A program made the translations under genes and the position numbers. From Pezizomycotina sp. ARF18 (lineage: Eukaryota > Ascomycota): 64,000 nt of DNA. Below, in pieces: positions 1 through 9,816 of this stretch; within the stretch, counting starts at the first letter, position 1; each line of letters begins with the position of its first letter. The notes below the pieces were generated by a model that made no database searches, had not been told where the DNA came from, and saw only the letters and a program-made list of their open reading frames with translations. The stretch lies in the NCBI GenBank assembly GCA_002224055.1, contig AZLU01000129.1:1-64000 (forward strand), written 5' to 3'.

Positions 1-903
1 AAAAAAAAAAAAAAAGAAAGTTTATTTTTCAACAACAGATCCCGCCCCTCGGATCTAAAGCAATGTTGGCATCCGTCATTGGCGCTGTTGAGGAGTATAA
101 AAATAAACAACGGTTGATAATAATATATACGTGTAAAAATTTAATTCCAGGGTAAGGATCTATACACTACTTATCTAAGGTATTAGAGGTGTACTTAGGA
201 TATTAAGTAATAGTAATAGTAGTAGTATACCCGTCCCTTTCCTTTTTTTTTTTCGCACAAAGAAATTTGCTTCCCGCCGCATGCGAGGAACTATTTCGCT
301 GTTATTTTCGCATATTCTCTTTATTACTTCCTAATAATTCAATGATAATTTCTCGCCTCACCAAGGCATAGTCCAGAGACCCCAACATGCAGGCTAAGGC
401 AATGGAAAGGTAGTAGCTTTCTCTCTCTTTTTTTTTTTTTTTTCCCGGATGTATTTTTGTTATCCTAAATGTATATTTCTTCATTTTTCTTGCGAGCTCC
501 TCTGATAAGAGACCACGAAGCAGGGGGCTATGACTGCTGCTTCTGCTACACCGTACCGTACTTTACTTGCTTCAGAAGGTATCAAAACGAAATAGCTAAA
601 GTAGTAAACCTTGGCCTTGGCACGTCGTCTGATATTCCGGAAGCGATATCGGAATTTTTCCAATTGGGAATGCTGATAAATTCCTACTCGATTTATTACC
701 TCTTAGGCATATGACTGGTGATAATAAGAATATATATGTTTGCTTTTCTCCTGCTATACAGAAGGACGGAATGCGCCTTACTTCAATTAATAAAAAGGCT
801 TCTTCTACATGTACTGTATCTACCTAGGTCTTCTGGGGTCGAGTCGCCATGCAAATGGTTCCTGTCCTTTCTGTTTATTCTATTTTTAGTTTCTACTTGA
901 GTA

Positions 904-937
<34 letters not shown>

Positions 938-2449
938 CAAATAAACAACAGGTAAATAACTATTTAATTTGCGTGACCATTGTATACTTGATTATTCCTG
1001 TATGCTCTTTATAATACATCCACAAGGCACATACCCCCACCTTTAGTAAGTAAGTATCGTCAACCTTAGCTTACAACATGCACCGTCTCCCAAGTGTCCG
1101 TTGATTGTAGAAGATAAATGCGTGCAATATACTGGCACTCAGTTCACCCGGAGTCCCCTTGACCATTGTTTCTAATTTTCAAAAGATTCAATCTTTGATG
1201 TGTGTATCTCAAATGAAGCAGCTAGTGATGGACTAACTCCCAGAGGAACTTGATATTTATCTGTAAGTATCTAGGTGTTTGGATATATACGACAGTTAGC
1301 TGTTCACCTACAGAATCATACCATCAAGTAGATGTTTATATATATATATATATAATTCAATAAATATATTGCTACCATCACTGCGGTAGATCTAGATGAA
1401 AATTGGCATAATACTACTAATTCGAAACATATGCATATATGCAATCCGACGGGCCCCTTTTTGGTTTGGAATTTATTTAAATATTAAGTACTTAAGTATA
1501 GTTCGCTTGTATTTGATTGGGCTCGAATAACTTTTGTAGTCTCATTAGAAGCTCCTGCGATGTAGATTCTTCTATATTAAGATTATTATAATGCTTCTAT
1601 TCTCCTGTAAGGAACCACAATTTACTATTATTATAGACATCGTAACCCTCCAAGAAAACCCGTCCCCCCCCAAACGTTAACCGCAAAACAACAAATGAAT
1701 AGAATTTGCAAGAAATTTCAAGAATATCCCACAAGAAGCAGTATGGACCTACCTAACCTAGTCAACATCTCCAAGGAGATGAAGTGAATAATTATATATA
1801 TATATACATACGTACATACACATACTTAATTAAATACTTGATATCTAACGTATGCCACTTGATTTGTTCTCCTTCTTCTCCCTGAGCATCCTTGCTGCTT
1901 ACTTAAATAATTTCTGTATGTATGTAAATTCATCTAATCGTAAAATACTGAAAAAGTATAAAAAAAGAAAAAAAAAAAAAAGAAAAAAGGAAAGGTTCTG
2001 AATAACCAACATATTATTCACTTTTTACTTTTTTGCTGTGTGCTTACCCTTGCCTACCCTTCCAAACAATAAATCTTTGTTGAAGTTTTTATTTCACCAA
2101 TCTATCTCTATATCTTCTTCCTCTTCCTCCTCCTCCTCCTCCTCTCTTCTTCTCCAAAAGGCAAGAAACACCTGCTTACGAGGGTTCTCTGCAATAATAA
2201 TGATAAAAGTTTCCCTCTACGCTTGCAAGTGCGTATATCTCACTAGATAACTCCGATTCTGAAAACGTATACACCATCACTATGTTATACGCAAGAAATA
2301 ATAGTAACGAGACTACGGACAGAGACCGCCTGTTTCTCTTATAGCTCATTTTGCTTTGCTAAGTGTGCTGAACAGACTTCGCGGAAAACGAAAAGGAAGA
2401 GGAAGAAAGAAAGAAGAAAGGAGAGCGAGAGACCCTATGGGAAAAAAAG
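1..2449. other. AT-rich non-coding stretch
   Basis: No convincing gene is seen. The stretch holds an A-run at its very start, a T28 run at 910-937, a short (TA)n block near 1337-1354, an A-rich block near 1965-1990 and a TCC/TTC-rich block near 2110-2150. Short open frames here are low in complexity and show no family resemblance. The last bases are probably the 5' region of the gene starting at 2450. Confidence 0.5.
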
Positions 2450-4383
2450 ATGCGTTTCATAAATTGGGACTGTTTACTGTTTCCAGTTGGCGACAGTTCA
2501 CCAATTCAAGAGTTTAAGCAGGAATTCAAGTATATCCGACCAGGTTTGCTTATCCCCGCCCTATATTAAGTGGGGAACTCGAGCTCTTTTGTTCTCTTTT
2601 TTTTATATTTCCTTCTTTTTGAGAGAGCTTTTGGGAATTCCACCTTACTCACGGGGAAGAGATGCAGACTGTGATAGCGTCAAACGGGACGGTGATATGC
2701 CTCATAATTTCGACGCTCCCGACTTGTGCTCGTCAACTGCTATATCTCGATGCTTCAGCCAGGGTCTCCTTTTCAGATGTCTATACACAGTTGGAAACCC
2801 CCGGTTGTTGACAATATCGACCATCCGGCGAGAAAATCCCCATGTTCGAGTTTCGGTTGTTCATGGCGGTGAACCCATTACATATATCATCCTGCCGCCG
2901 GAAGGGAGTTGGCCACTCATCATCGGTAAGTTTTCTAATTCCCAATCTGTTGTAAATACTTGTACATGTACATCCATGTTTAAACGTGAAATGATTCTAA
3001 CACTCTATACTAGGCAGCTATCCGTGTAAGCGTCGTATTATTTCATAGTGACTACTATCATTGCCAGTCGCAAAGTCGACTCACGAGGGTAAAGTCGATA
3101 GCACTGACCAAAGGGGTTTAATAAAAAAAACAGCCGGCGGAGAAACCAAAAGCTCACTTTCCAGCTTTCGACATCCAGGGTATTTTGCTCGACGGCGCAC
3201 TGGAATCAACGACAAACACGATCGATTGGTCATATCAGAAGGATATGTGATACAAGGGGCGGACCACTTCAAATACTATCATTCAAAGAATATCGTCTCG
3301 TTTACTTTCAAACTACGCACCATCAGGTAAAATAAAGCTGAAATATCATTTTACTATTAGTTATTCTTCAAAGATTAAACCCACTGGATCATAAGCCAAA
3401 AAAAAGAAGGTATACAAAAGAGGATTATTTCCCGGGCAACAACTAACGATCCCGATGACAGATATTCTCAATGATCGACAGATCTCGTATCCCCCACCGG
3501 GCGTCATTCAATTCCGCAGTCTCATTTTGTCTCTCCTCAGGAAACTGTGCTAAGTTCTAGCCTTGTGCCCTTGAGGGACTCGTACTTCGGACCAAGTAGT
3601 TGGGAGTCGGCAGTTACTCAAGCTGTAGAAGGAGGCACGCCCACTGTCAGGACAAGATCACGGCTTTAAAATTCATGAAGACGACAACAAGAAAGGGGTA
3701 TCGGATCGCACATCGATGAGGACTGGCAGTGTAGCCACCCAGCACCCTATTGGTACGCCCAGGCCTCGATATAAAGGAATCAAGCTCCTAAGATTGAGAC
3801 CGCTGACTTATTTTCCTGTTCAATTATCCACCCGTCCTGGATCCGTTCTAGCTCCAGGTAAATTGGAGGTTCTTGCCGCGAACGCCTCCGCGCAAGACCA
3901 GATTATTGCCAAAAATAGCTCCAAACAGAATATTGAAGCTCCAAATCTCCAATTAAAGAAGAAGAGAAAGCTTCGATAAGAGCAAATGCAAGGCGCGATA
4001 GCCCTATGAAACAGCAGCGACGAGTGTATCCAAGCGGGGACCAGGATCGCCAAATTTCTACGGCCTCAAGCGTGGGAGAAACCGCACTGGGCCAGCTTTG
4101 CCTCGAAGAAGCATCACGGCCTAGAGGCAAAGACAATACTGGGGCAAATAAGGCAGAAGTAGAGGAAAGTGAAGAAGCAGTAATCATCAAAAGGACCTCT
4201 ACACAACTTCTCAAACGCCCAAGTTCCAGCCACGACTCTGAACGACCAAAAGCTGCCAAGTGCCGAAAAAGAGCTACCCGGTGGGTAAAAAGGCAGATTT
4301 TGCGCCGAAAACCAATTTCGGCGAGCAGACCGAATCGACGAAGAACTGCACGAGAAAGGGTTAGGAGCAATCTGGAAGATTAA
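2450..4383 (+). CDS. Conserved fungal protein of unknown function
   Basis: The first exon (2450-2543) opens with MRFINWDCLLFPVGD and runs on into a PIQEFK stretch. From memory this matches the start of a widespread uncharacterised fungal family that begins 'FINWDVLLFPE...VPIQEFK'. Later pieces also fit that family: a VRVSVV stretch and an SWPLIIG stretch before a donor at 2926, then FPAF, RLVISEGY and NIVSFTFKLR before a donor at 3327. I infer exons near 2450-2543, about 2640-2925, 3068-3326 and 3541-4383. The C-terminal part is basic and Ser/Lys/Arg-rich, probably disordered and perhaps nuclear. At least three one-base frame changes are needed, for example near 3180 and 3970, and the tail ends at 4383. 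Function is unknown. The family assignment rests on recalled motifs, so it is moderate; the exon 2 start is uncertain. Confidence 0.5.
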
Positions 4384-5093
4384 CTTTAGGCGGTGCTTAA
4401 TTGGAAAATCTCGGACTGCATATATTAGACGAAACGCTCTCAAGGGATATATCGATACCGGCAGCCTGGTTACGACTGGCTAATTTCGGTTTATCACTTT
4501 TTTTTTTAGTTTGCTTTCTCGTAAATTAGTTGCCATGCCTTGCTTTTTGCTAAAACAATTATTGAAACTACAATGGAAGTCGTTAAGTACATATTTTCAC
4601 TTAGGCTTGGTTAGTGACTGCATTTCAAAATGGTCTTCGCCACGATTTTAAACAACTTCAAGTCTTCAACCACTCGCAATTAGTGCTTAGCGAACCCTAT
4701 ATTTAAATTCCCGAAGTGTTTAAAGTAGGTTTCCATGCTTAACGTCGGTTTTTCGCTTGAAATCAACAAAATTAAACTCCTGAAACGAATAGGTACTGTG
4801 GAAAAATAACACTACTGAGCAAAAAAGAATGGAAAGATGAAAAAAAAAAAAAAAACTAAACCTCTATAATTGGCTGTCTGAGTTTGTACACGAAGACCCC
4901 TGCCTCAGCGGCTAGGGCGGCAAATATAACGTCGCGAACGGGCTAAAAATGTCTAATAGAGGCGGTTTTGTTCCATGTTCAAAATCACCTCTCTCCCGAA
5001 TATCAATATTTGACATACTTTTTTCTACATCATAGGGGGGAGAAAAGAAAGAAAAAAAAAAAAAAAAAAAAAAGAGAGAAAGAGAGAGAGGGT
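4384..5093. other. Spacer between two same-strand genes
   Basis: No gene is seen. It contains an A-run near 4840 and a purine-only stretch at about 5036-5092 (A22 followed by GAGA repeats) immediately before the next gene's likely start. That tract may act as a nucleosome-poor promoter element; this is inference. Confidence 0.4.
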
Positions 5094-6317
5094 ATGGAGG
5101 CTCGACTACCAGGCGGATCATCCCCGAGCCGGCCTACCACCGATCTCTCGTGTCCTCCCCTACACCGTCTGCCGCATCCACCGGGAGCATCTCGCAGGCG
5201 CGGGTCCCAAGACGGGACAGGAATCTGCTCCCTTCCCCGCGGAGAAGCCGTTAAAGTCCGGCTCGGCGAGGGAATCGGCCTTTATTAACTACGTTGACGG
5301 CGCATTGCTGGATATCTCCCGCAAGTACACGAAGCGGTTCCTGTCCGACGAGGAAAAGGCGAAACGTAGCAGCGATAAACGGCGTTCGAACCTCGCGGAA
5401 GCTAATACGAGTGGCGCGGGTAATGGCGGAAATTCGGCGGGACGACGGCGATGCCGTCGTCATTGTCATCGCCGAGAGCGCGGAAGTAGTGGGCTACAAG
5501 GACGTCGAGGCGATAGTACAGGACTTTGAGAAGGTGTTGATGCTCGTATGGGTGAGCGGGACCGGTATGTTTTTTTTTTTTTTTTTTTTTTTTTTTTTCC
5601 CCTTTAGTCTCCTTTCAAATTTACAGCAAATACAAGTAGAAATTGCTCGACATTAATTCGAGTCCTCGTTTCCAAAAAAAAAAAAAAAAAAAAAAAAAAG
5701 CGACACTACAGATTGCTTACCTGCTATCGATCGCAAACTCCGTACTCGAATATCTACCCGCTTCCCGCCCATGCCGGCACCGACATTCAGGGTCCTGAAC
5801 CGGCTCGACCTAGCCTTCTACATGCTCCTACGCGACCACAAGCTGTCAGGAACGGAGAAGGTCAGGCTCGTAAGCATCGTCAAGTTGACGCGCTCTGTTG
5901 TTCTCAGGCTCATGGAGAATGCGGAAATCGATGACGAGGAATTTGCCGCGAACAACGACAGCAGCGCCAGCAGCGACGAGGAGGATTACGCTCGAGGCAA
6001 TCACGCTGAGGGCGAGGACGGGGACGCTTATTGCAAGCACGACAGTATTAAAGAGGAGACGGAAGAACCCGACGACGAGATGATGGACATTGATGATCCG
6101 CCAGACTCCGCGCGGGGCGAGAAGTCGGAAGGTATCAGCAAAATAAGAAAGCACCACGTCGTCGCCGCCACCACATCACATCAGAAGGAATGAAGCTGTG
6201 GAGGAAGGGGAGGAAGATAGCTGGGAAATGGAGGTTGCTAAAGTCTACGAGCGGGTGCTCACCGAGCTTGGGGATGATATCGCTAGTATAACGATGCAGT
6301 TCCCTTCTGATCTTTGA
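5094..6317 (+). CDS. Conserved fungal protein, unknown function (two exons)
   Basis: Two exons (about 5094-5564 and 5701-6317) encode blocks I recall from an uncharacterised Pezizomycotina family: NYVDGALLDISRKYTKRFL, then a VWVSGT block, TLQIAYLL just after the intron, a TFRVLNRLDLAFYMLL block, and a C-terminal YERVLTELGDD block before the stop at 6315-6317. Between them lies a long acidic, Ser-rich segment (about 5925-6150). Some family members carry the database name 'meiotic recombination protein DMC1', which I think is a mislabel: there is no Walker motif here, and the real DMC1 lies 3.5 kb away. One-base frame changes are needed near 5300, 5430, 5765 and 6185; at 5765 the change sits in a run of C. 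No catalytic motif is visible, so function is unknown. The start codon is uncertain. Confidence 0.6.
5565..5700 (+). other. Intron with poly-U and poly-A arms
   Basis: This is the intron inferred inside the preceding gene. The donor GTATG is followed at once by T29 (5570-5598), and A26 (5674-5699) leads directly into the acceptor AG. Splicing here restores the family's VSGT-x-x-LQI junction. The two runs could pair in the RNA across a loop of about 75 bases. Confidence 0.6.
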
Positions 6318-6799
6318 TAATTTGGCGTTGCATAAGATACAATTCTAATTATGTTGTCCATTTGTTTGATTCTGTCCTCGAAAGGCGCGAAATATACCGG
6401 GAGCCCTTTTTGCCTTCTTTGGATTGAACACATTCTCTTTTCAGCCCGTAACCTATATATCAAGCTACGGATCACCATGCTTTGCATATCCAACAGTTTT
6501 AAGATGAAAACGCATCGACGAGCCTCGATTTTGATTTCTTTGTATTGTTATTTTATTATCCTTTAATTTCAGAGAAAACTATAAAAATCATTTTGAATGG
6601 CTATGCTGTTCGCAAATAACGATGTGCTGTCGCTAAGAGACAAAACTCAGTTCTAAAAACAGATGCTTGATGCCGGATAGTTCTTAGATGAGAAAATGTT
6701 TTGTAATGTTGGGTTGCTTTTGTGGTTTCGTTTCCTGTTTGGCATTTAAAAGGCTGAAAAGGAAATACGACAGAGACGAAACTGTTAGTAGAAAGCCTT
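6318..6799. other. Non-coding spacer
   Basis: No gene is supported. On the minus strand a short frame includes a FAPFED stretch (around 6375-6391), and the same 17 bases recur at 36055-36071; this is reported as a finding. Confidence 0.35.
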
Positions 6800-6967
6800 A
6801 TGGATGACAAGGGAACATGGGATTTCCAGGATGATATCATCAAGGAGCTGAAAGGGATCCGAAGGATAACTTACAGAACGGTGAACCTTCCAGTAGAATT
6901 ACCGATAGTTCACCTTGGTGAAAATGAATATCATATGATTAAACCCCTACGAGAAAGGAAAGAATGA
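6800..6967 (+). CDS. Possible small ORF, 55 residues
   Basis: An ATG at 6800 opens a 55-codon frame ending at TGA 6965-6967. It begins MDDKGTWDFQDDIIKEL and ends in a basic RERKE tail. Composition is balanced and charged, unlike the low-complexity frames of the spacers, which is the only reason to list it. The frame stays open for about 15 codons upstream of the ATG. No family is recognised. It could be a small gene, the last exon of an unseen transcript, or chance. It lies between the upstream plus-strand gene and the converging dsRNA-binding gene. Confidence 0.25.
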   Translation: MDDKGTWDFQDDIIKELKGIRRITYRTVNLPVELPIVHLGENEYHMIKPLRERKE

Positions 6968-7046
6968 GAGAGGAAGGTGTGAAGAAGAGAGACCTGAAAA
7001 ACACCACATGTATAAAAAGAATAGACAAGCCCTAAATTTCCACCTC

Positions 7047-8408
7047 TTAGGAAATGTCATCAACATCAACGTTGCTAACCAACAAAGTCATCCCGTGGTT
7101 CTCCGTAAAGGTGTTAAGATAGCGCAATATGTATTTCGACATCTCCTCCCGGGCCTTCTTTTTGCCGAATTGATGCTTCAGAGGTCCAATCTTGAAAGCA
7201 AGCTCGGGCGGCCTGACCAACATTGCGTAGACGTTGTACATTCATCCATTTGGGGTTCGTTTTCAAGATCAAACTTAACGGCTTTGAACCCAAGCTTCGG
7301 AGAATTTCTACAAAGCACGGACGTTATATCATGTCTATAATCAACAACAATAATTCACTCTATACTTTAAGACGGCGATACTAGATTGTATCTTCTTACC
7401 ATTGATCATAGATCCATACGTTTTCCCCTTTCCGTCAACTTCGATAACGGAGCCTGGAATCAAAGCGCGAACTGCTTGAGCTGAAGCTGGGCTCCCTGGC
7501 TCCACCTGAAGGATTGAAATATCGGATTTCAACCATTCGAGTGCGGCCTTTGCAGCGTCATTTCGGGCTGATCGTTTACCGGTATATCTTGGCGTCCTAT
7601 CGCCAAAGACTTTGTTTTGCCAACGGTGAGTTCAACCTCGCATCCGAAAAGAGCAGGGGCCTTTGTGCTTTGAAAGTCCGTAAAAACTGGGTCCCCAATC
7701 TTGTTCTTCGAGCAGAAAGCTAGGGTAAGATGATATTAGCTGTGGTATTAGAAAGAAAGAAAAAGAAAGAAAGGATTTTTTTTTTGTGGTTTGGGGGGAA
7801 GTGGGGGGCACTCACTATGAAGCAAAGCGACGTAGCTCTCGTTTTCCTTGTCGCCGCCGACGCCGCCGTTGTTTGGAGATCCTAGCTCTGCACTGGTGAC
7901 TTCAGGCAAGGACCTTAGAAATTCCAGTCCTTGGGCTGCAGCAGCCTCTTCGCAGCCTTCTTTGAAGGAAAAGCTGCGGGAGAAGCGCTTCATCGCCGTC
8001 TTCCTGTTGAACATAGGGGGGCTCCACATCCTGGAGGCCGCAGCCGAACTTGAGCACCACGCTGAATCGCGACTGCTTCTGTTCGGTGAAGACAAACTCC
8101 GGGATACCGATCTTGGGTAGTACTTGGTGATATACTCGTGGAGGTCCCTGGCGTGGTGGGTAGCGATCGATCGGAGACTTCGACCCCATCCGTCGGGGTA
8201 CGCCTTCGACGGGTGTCTGACTCTCTTTTTGGAGGAAGTCACCTGTGGTTCCCTTGGCGCGACCTTCAGAGGGGGCTATTCCTCTCGAGGTAGTCGTCAA
8301 TGGAAAGGGTCTGGATGGGATCTCTCCGAAATCACCACCCAAAGCCTTAAAGTCAAGGGAGGGAGCCGCATCAGCAGCAGCAGCACTGACAGACATCTCA
8401 ACCTCCAT
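7047..8408 (-). CDS. Protein with three dsRNA-binding-like domains
   Basis: Read on the minus strand from ATG 8408 (MEVEMSVSAAAADAAP), the protein has an N-terminal low-complexity part and then three double-stranded RNA-binding-type modules. Module 1 (about 8150-7900) has LHEYITKYYP, a GIPEFVF block and a final alpha-helix ending EEAAAAQGLEFL. Module 2 (about 7820-7525) has FCSKNKIGDPVFTDF, GCEVELTVGKTKS and the hallmark second helix SARNDAAKAALEWLK. Module 3 (about 7300-7060) has LGFKAVKFDLEN and FGKKKAREEMSKYILRYL. An intron lies at about 7815-7726, with another near 7400-7340. No RNase III, deaminase, helicase or kinase motif is visible, so it looks like a pure RNA binder. Frame changes fall at short homopolymers, for example CCC near 8115 and G7 near 8016. 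Domain calls are by motif only, and module 3 is the weakest. Confidence 0.6.
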
Positions 8409-8637
8409 AACCTCTTTTTCTTGTTGTTATTCTTCTTTCTGTTTTTTTTTTTTTTTTTTTTTAAATCTCTTTGGTATTTCTTCCTCTTTTCCTTACTTTA
8501 ACTCAAGAATTGTCGGTCCCTGCCAAAGTGGAACTCATCTGGCAGACGGAGTAAGGGAAGATAGAGGGCAGTGGGAAGGTGACGAAAATTGAAGGTGGTT
8601 GTATAAAAATCAAAAGAAGAGTAAATTATTAACAACA

Positions 8638-8700
8638 GAAGAAAAGAAAGAAAAGAAAGAAAAGAAAGAAAGGAAAAGAAAGAAGAAAGAAAGAAAGAAG
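8638..8700. repeat. AAAGA-type purine microsatellite
   Basis: Purine-only repeat built from GAAAA/GAAAG units, imperfect. It lies in the probable 5' region of the minus-strand dsRNA-binding gene. Confidence 0.7.
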
Positions 8701-8898
8701 GGTTTTAATACAAAAGGGTTTGAGTACTCGTGGTTTTTATTCACCCAAGTAAATAAATAAACAAAAAAAAGAAGAAAAAAGCAGTTGACCTATTTTCTCT
8801 TTTTTAGAAAGTGGGGGGAGGGAGAGGGAGAGGGGGAGCTTGGAGGGGCAAAAAATAAATACTACTAAGTAAAATATTATTATTATTATTAAAAAAAA

Positions 8899-8923
8899 GT
8901 GTGTGTGTGTGTGGGGGGGGGGG
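8899..8923. repeat. (GT)n followed by G-run
   Basis: About seven GT units run straight into a G-run at 8914-8923. Such mixed tracts are prone to length error in sequencing and to slippage. Confidence 0.7.
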
Positions 8924-9816
8924 AGGGAGATAGAAAAAAAGCTTTTCCTTGTTCAGAAGTCCTTTTCCTTTTTCTCTTTTCTCTTTTTCTCTTTCTTTCC
9001 TCTTTCTTTTCTTTTCTTTTCTTGGACCCTAAACTTTGTGTCACCATACTTGAGACCTTTTTGAGTTTGGCAGCTTACACGAATCTACCTCAGCAATGAT
9101 AATACAAGAAAAGCTTGTTCAGATTATATTGTTTGCTATTTATCGAATCATTATCATGGAGGGTTTGGAACCTTTGTGAGTATTTATCGTCCTTCAACCC
9201 TTCGGATTTCTTTTACTTTCCCTTTAGCAGAAGAAAACTGCATGTAACAAACATTTAAGAGCAGCTAAATGAAAGTAGAGGCCAAGAACATGCAAATGCT
9301 GAGCTTTCAAGTACCGGTAACATTCAAAAAAAAAAAAAAAGAGAGAGAGAGAGAGAAAGGACTAAAATAGAGTCAAAGACAACAGAGACTTTCTAGTGAG
9401 ACCAACAAACGAAACGATCGTCTTTACTTATTATCATCCCTAGGAGCCCCCAGTGAAAAAACCACAGAGACGAATATTGGCAACCATCGCTAATAAAAGT
9501 TTCAAGTCGTCAAGGGTGGTGGAGCGTGCATATATAGCGATATCATCATAACGGTAGATATTTAGAGCTTCACCCTAGAAGAAAGGGAAGATAGCAAATC
9601 CGCAAATAATAAATTATGGCCGAAAATGCCTACAAATATCTGGCGCGTAAATAAATTAGTGTGAAGGGGTAGAGGATTGTGACGTCTGAGGTGTTATTTT
9701 AGGGGAAGATATCATTGTTAAGGAAAAGTGGCTTGGCAGTACATAAAAAAATCATATATAGAGAGCTACTTACTAGGCGTTTAAATCGATAATGTTATAA
9801 GAGAGATGAAGGGCAT

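Larger units (their letters stand above)
8409..9816. other. Low-complexity spacer
   Basis: No gene is seen between the dsRNA-binding gene and the 3' end of DMC1. It holds T22 near 8441-8462, an AAAGA-type purine repeat at 8638-8700, (TTA)n near 8876, (GT)n followed by G10 at 8899-8923, a pyrimidine block at 8965-9025 and a (GA)n block after A15 near 9325-9360. Confidence 0.45.

Noticed and set aside
5094-6317. Calling this gene DMC1
   Set aside because: Relatives may carry that name, but there is no Walker A/B or RecA core. The true DMC1 is at 9817-12037.
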